A stretch of 64,000 nucleotides of DNA from Betaproteobacteria bacterium HGW-Betaproteobacteria-1 (GTDB lineage: Bacteria > Pseudomonadota > Gammaproteobacteria > Burkholderiales > Methylophilaceae). This document shows, piece by piece, positions 61,846-64,000 of this stretch; within the stretch, counting starts at the first letter, position 1, and each line of letters opens with the position of its first letter. A model generated the notes under the pieces. The model did no database searches, had not been told where the DNA came from, and worked only from the letters and a program-made list of their open reading frames with translations. The position numbers and the translations under genes were made by a program. The stretch spans positions 372,001-436,000 of the forward strand of contig PHCX01000006.1 of the NCBI GenBank assembly GCA_002842435.1. Reading direction: 5' to 3'.

Positions 61846-63639
61846 CTATTTATCTTCGACCTGCAAAATCGCAAGGAAGGCTTCCTGCGGTATTTCCACA
61901 TTACCGACCTGTTTCATGCGCTTCTTGCCTTCCTTCTGTTTCTCCAGCAGTTTCTTCTTGCGCGTGATATCGCCGCCATAGCATTTGGCCAACACGTTCT
62001 TGCGCATCGCCTTCACCGTTTCGCGCGAAATGATGTTGGCGCCAATGGCCGCCTGCACGGCGACATCGAACATCTGGCGCGGGATCAGCTCGCGCATCTT
62101 GGCGCATAACTGGCGGCCACGATAAACGCTGTTGGCACGGTGCACAATCAGCGACAAGGCATCGACCCGCTCGCCGTTGACCATGATATCCAGCTTCACC
62201 AAATCGGCGGCGCGAAATTCGAGGAACTCATAATCCATGGAAGCGTAACCGCGCGAAACGGACTTCAGTTTATCAAAGAAATCGAGTACCACTTCGTTCA
62301 ACGGCAGTTCGTAAGTCAGCATGACCTGGCGGCCCATGTACTGCATGTTGCGCTGTATGCCGCGCTTGCCGGTACACAAGGTCATCACCGGGCCGACGTA
62401 ATCCTGCGGCATCAGCAAATTCACCTTGATGATGGGTTCGCGAATCTCCTCGATACGCGAAGGCTCAGGCAGACGCGACGGGTTCTCGATCTGGACCACT
62501 TCACCGGATTTGAGCAGCAGCTCGTATACCACGGTCGGTGCCGTGGTAATCAGATCCATATCGTATTCGCGTTCGAGCCGCTCCTGCACGATTTCCATGT
62601 GCAAAAGGCCGAGGAAACCACAGCGGAAACCGAAACCCAGCGCAGTCGAGTTTTCCGGCTCGAATTGCAGGGAGGCGTCATTCAGACGTAGCTTTTCGAG
62701 CGCGGTACGCAATGCTTCAAACTGGTTGGACTCCACCGGATAGAGCCCGGCAAACACCTGCGGCTGCACTTCCTTGAAGCCCGGCAAGGGTTCGGCTGCC
62801 TGACGACCATCCAGCGTCACGGTATCACCCACCTTGGCGGCAGTCAGCTCCTTGATACCGGCGATAACAAAACCGACCTCGCCAGCAGAAAGTGAATCAC
62901 GCGACAGGGCCTTGGGAGTAAATACCCCGACCTGCTCACAAAGATGCACCGCCCTGGTTGCCATCATGCGAATCTTGTCCTTGGGACGCAGCACGCCGTC
63001 GACGACGCGCACCAGCATGATGACACCGACATAGTTGTCAAACCAGGAATCGATGATCAGCGCTTTCAGCGGTGCTTCCGGATCGCCCTTGGGCGGCGGG
63101 ATCTTGGCAACGACTGCTTCCAGCACATCCTCCACGCCTTCGCCGGTCTTCGCCGAGCAACGCACGGCATCCCTGGCGTCGATGCCGATGACATCCTCGA
63201 TTTCCTGGATGACCCGATCAGGGTCGGCCGAAGGCAGGTCGATCTTGTTCAGCACGGCGGCAACCTCGACCCCGAGATCAATCGCCGTATAACAGTTGGC
63301 CACGCTCTGCGCTTCTACGCCCTGAGAAGCGTCCACGACCAGCAGCGCGCCCTCGCAGGCAGAAAGAGAACGACTGACTTCATAGGAGAAGTCGACGTGC
63401 CCCGGTGTGTCGATCAGGTTCAACTGATACAGCTGACCGTCACGCGCCTTGTACTGTAGCGAAGCCGTTTGTGCCTTGATGGTAATACCGCGTTCGCGCT
63501 CAAGATCCATGGAATCCAGCACCTGCGCTTCCATTTCACGGTCAGACAAGCCGCCGCACATCTGGATGATGCGGTCAGCCAGCGTAGACTTGCCATGGTC
63601 GATATGGGCGATGATGGAAAAATTGCGGATGTTTTTCAT
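61846..63639 (-). CDS. lepA: Elongation factor 4 (LepA)
   Basis: LepA is a ribosome-bound GTPase that affects translation initiation and elongation under stress. The 597-residue protein has G1 [15 protein letters not shown]3 DTPGHVDF, G4 NKID, then domain II and the family's C-terminal domain ([36 protein letters not shown]). It leads the run to lepB. Confidence 0.98.
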   Translation of the reverse strand: MKNIRNFSIIAHIDHGKSTLADRIIQMCGGLSDREMEAQVLDSMDLERERGITIKAQTASLQYKARDGQLYQLNLIDTPGHVDFSYEVSRSLSACEGALLVVDASQGVEAQSVANCYTAIDLGVEVAAVLNKIDLPSADPDRVIQEIEDVIGIDARDAVRCSAKTGEGVEDVLEAVVAKIPPPKGDPEAPLKALIIDSWFDNYVGVIMLVRVVDGVLRPKDKIRMMATRAVHLCEQVGVFTPKALSRDSLSAGEVGFVIAGIKELTAAKVGDTVTLDGRQAAEPLPGFKEVQPQVFAGLYPVESNQFEALRTALEKLRLNDASLQFEPENSTALGFGFRCGFLGLLHMEIVQERLEREYDMDLITTAPTVVYELLLKSGEVVQIENPSRLPEPSRIEEIREPIIKVNLLMPQDYVGPVMTLCTGKRGIQRNMQYMGRQVMLTYELPLNEVVLDFFDKLKSVSRGYASMDYEFLEFRAADLVKLDIMVNGERVDALSLIVHRANSVYRGRQLCAKMRELIPRQMFDVAVQAAIGANIISRETVKAMRKNVLAKCYGGDITRKKKLLEKQKEGKKRMKQVGNVEIPQEAFLAILQVEDK

Positions 63640-63674
63640 AAAGTGCTGACGCTAAGGATACCGATATAAAACCA

Positions 63675-63704
63675 ACAAGAAGGGCGCCTGAGCGCCCTTC
63701 TTGT
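63675..63704 (-). terminator. Terminator-like hairpin between the degP-like gene and lepA
   Basis: ACAAGAAGGGCGC and GCGCCCTTCTTGT form a perfect 13-pair stem with the loop CTGA. On the minus strand it is followed by TTGGTTTT. It lies 60 bases after the stop codon of the degP-like gene. Confidence 0.8.
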
Positions 63705-63764
63705 CAATTGGCCATTTGAATGCCCTGATTTTACAGCATTCGCATCACTAACGCACCATGCATG

Positions 63765-64000
63765 CTACTTCGCAGCCCCTATCTTGACTGGCACATAGAG
63801 CGTATTTCCGTCACGCAGAACCAGCAGGGCAACCGTCTTGCCTGCAGGGATTGCAGCCAGTTGCTGATCAAACTGTTCCAGACTCTGCACCTCGCTATTG
63901 TTCAGACCAAGGATGACATCGCCACGACGGATACCGGCCTGCGCGGCAGGCGCCTGCGATTCGACTACCAGCAAGCCGTTGCTGCCGTTGATCTTCTTCT
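63765..64000 (-). CDS. DegP/MucD-like periplasmic serine protease, C-terminal end only
   Basis: The frame is open to the window's edge and ends with a stop at 63765-63767. The visible 77 or so residues are a PDZ domain: LLVVESQAPAAQAGIRRGDVILGLNNSEVQSLEQF and the ending ALLVLRDGNTLYVPVKIG. This is the second PDZ domain of DegP/HtrA/MucD proteases, a usual neighbour of lepA in betaproteobacteria. The catalytic part lies outside the window. Confidence 0.85.
   Translation of the reverse strand, partial: KKINGSNGLLVVESQAPAAQAGIRRGDVILGLNNSEVQSLEQFDQQLAAIPAGKTVALLVLRDGNTLYVPVKIGAAK

Overview
The window looks like chromosomal core DNA of a betaproteobacterium, most like the Nitrosomonadales/Methylophilaceae side of the class. 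The argument rests on gene order: degP-lepA-lepB-(DUF4845)-rnc-era-recO-pdxJ-acpS, PHP-yciO-M50-trpS-scpA-scpB-rluB, and dapD-arsC-like-dapE-prmB. No methanol, ammonia or carbon-fixation gene is visible, so the placement below class level is a guess. There is no rRNA, tRNA, CRISPR array, prophage or insertion sequence that I could recognise. Genes are packed closely and no gene-free gap exceeds about 300 bases.

Layout. 0-4.9 kb: the end of an EamA exporter, a lipoprotein, a two-component system (PAS histidine kinase and LuxR-type regulator) and an M48 lipoprotein protease. 5.0-10.9 kb: lysine pathway (dapD, dapE) with a GGDEF/EAL protein, an ArsC-like protein, prmB and a membrane protein. 10.9-17.7 kb (minus strand): DUF1275 protein, rluB, scpB, scpA, trpS, M50 protease, YciO and PHP nuclease. 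17.8-19.9 kb (plus): yciB, YciI, BolA and a parvulin. 19.9-27.0 kb (minus): a bicarbonate-transporter pair (SbtA plus a PII-like SbtB), VOC protein, DUF486, glnB, nadE, an ankyrin protein and sucCD. 27.1-31.4 kb: serB, a cyclophilin, a DUF455 ferritin-like protein, a thioredoxin-CcdA fusion and a DUF1439 lipoprotein. 31.4-36.3 kb (minus): a tightly overlapping cluster of ankyrin protein, monohaem cytochrome c, flavocytochrome c flavoprotein, PQQ-type beta-propeller dehydrogenase, an unknown secreted protein and an SMP-30-like lipoprotein. 36.3-44.1 kb: purL, a His-rich secreted protein, DUF4197 and glgP. 44.2-51.9 kb (minus): an iron-uptake region (PepSY reductase-like protein, TonB-dependent siderophore receptor, cytochrome c, exbD, exbB, tonB, a Cys-rich small protein, hemP), then a second ribosomal protein S4 and a 93-residue protein. 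52.0-56.4 kb: htpG, a TPR/2OG-oxygenase fusion and a secreted protein. 56.4-64.0 kb (minus): tcdA, acpS, pdxJ, recO, era, rnc, DUF4845, lepB, lepA and the end of a degP-like gene.

The points I would look at first: two Fur-type operators lie in promoters of identical geometry (-35, 17 bases, -10), one driving hemP-tonB-exbBD and the other a 93-residue protein plus an extra ribosomal protein S4 with no cysteines in its N-terminal part. The flavocytochrome c / PQQ-propeller cluster looks like a periplasmic oxidation module with an unknown component. SbtA/SbtB sits 1 kb from glnB. The GGDEF/EAL protein has an intact cyclase motif but two altered EAL residues. htpG has a clear sigma-32-type promoter.
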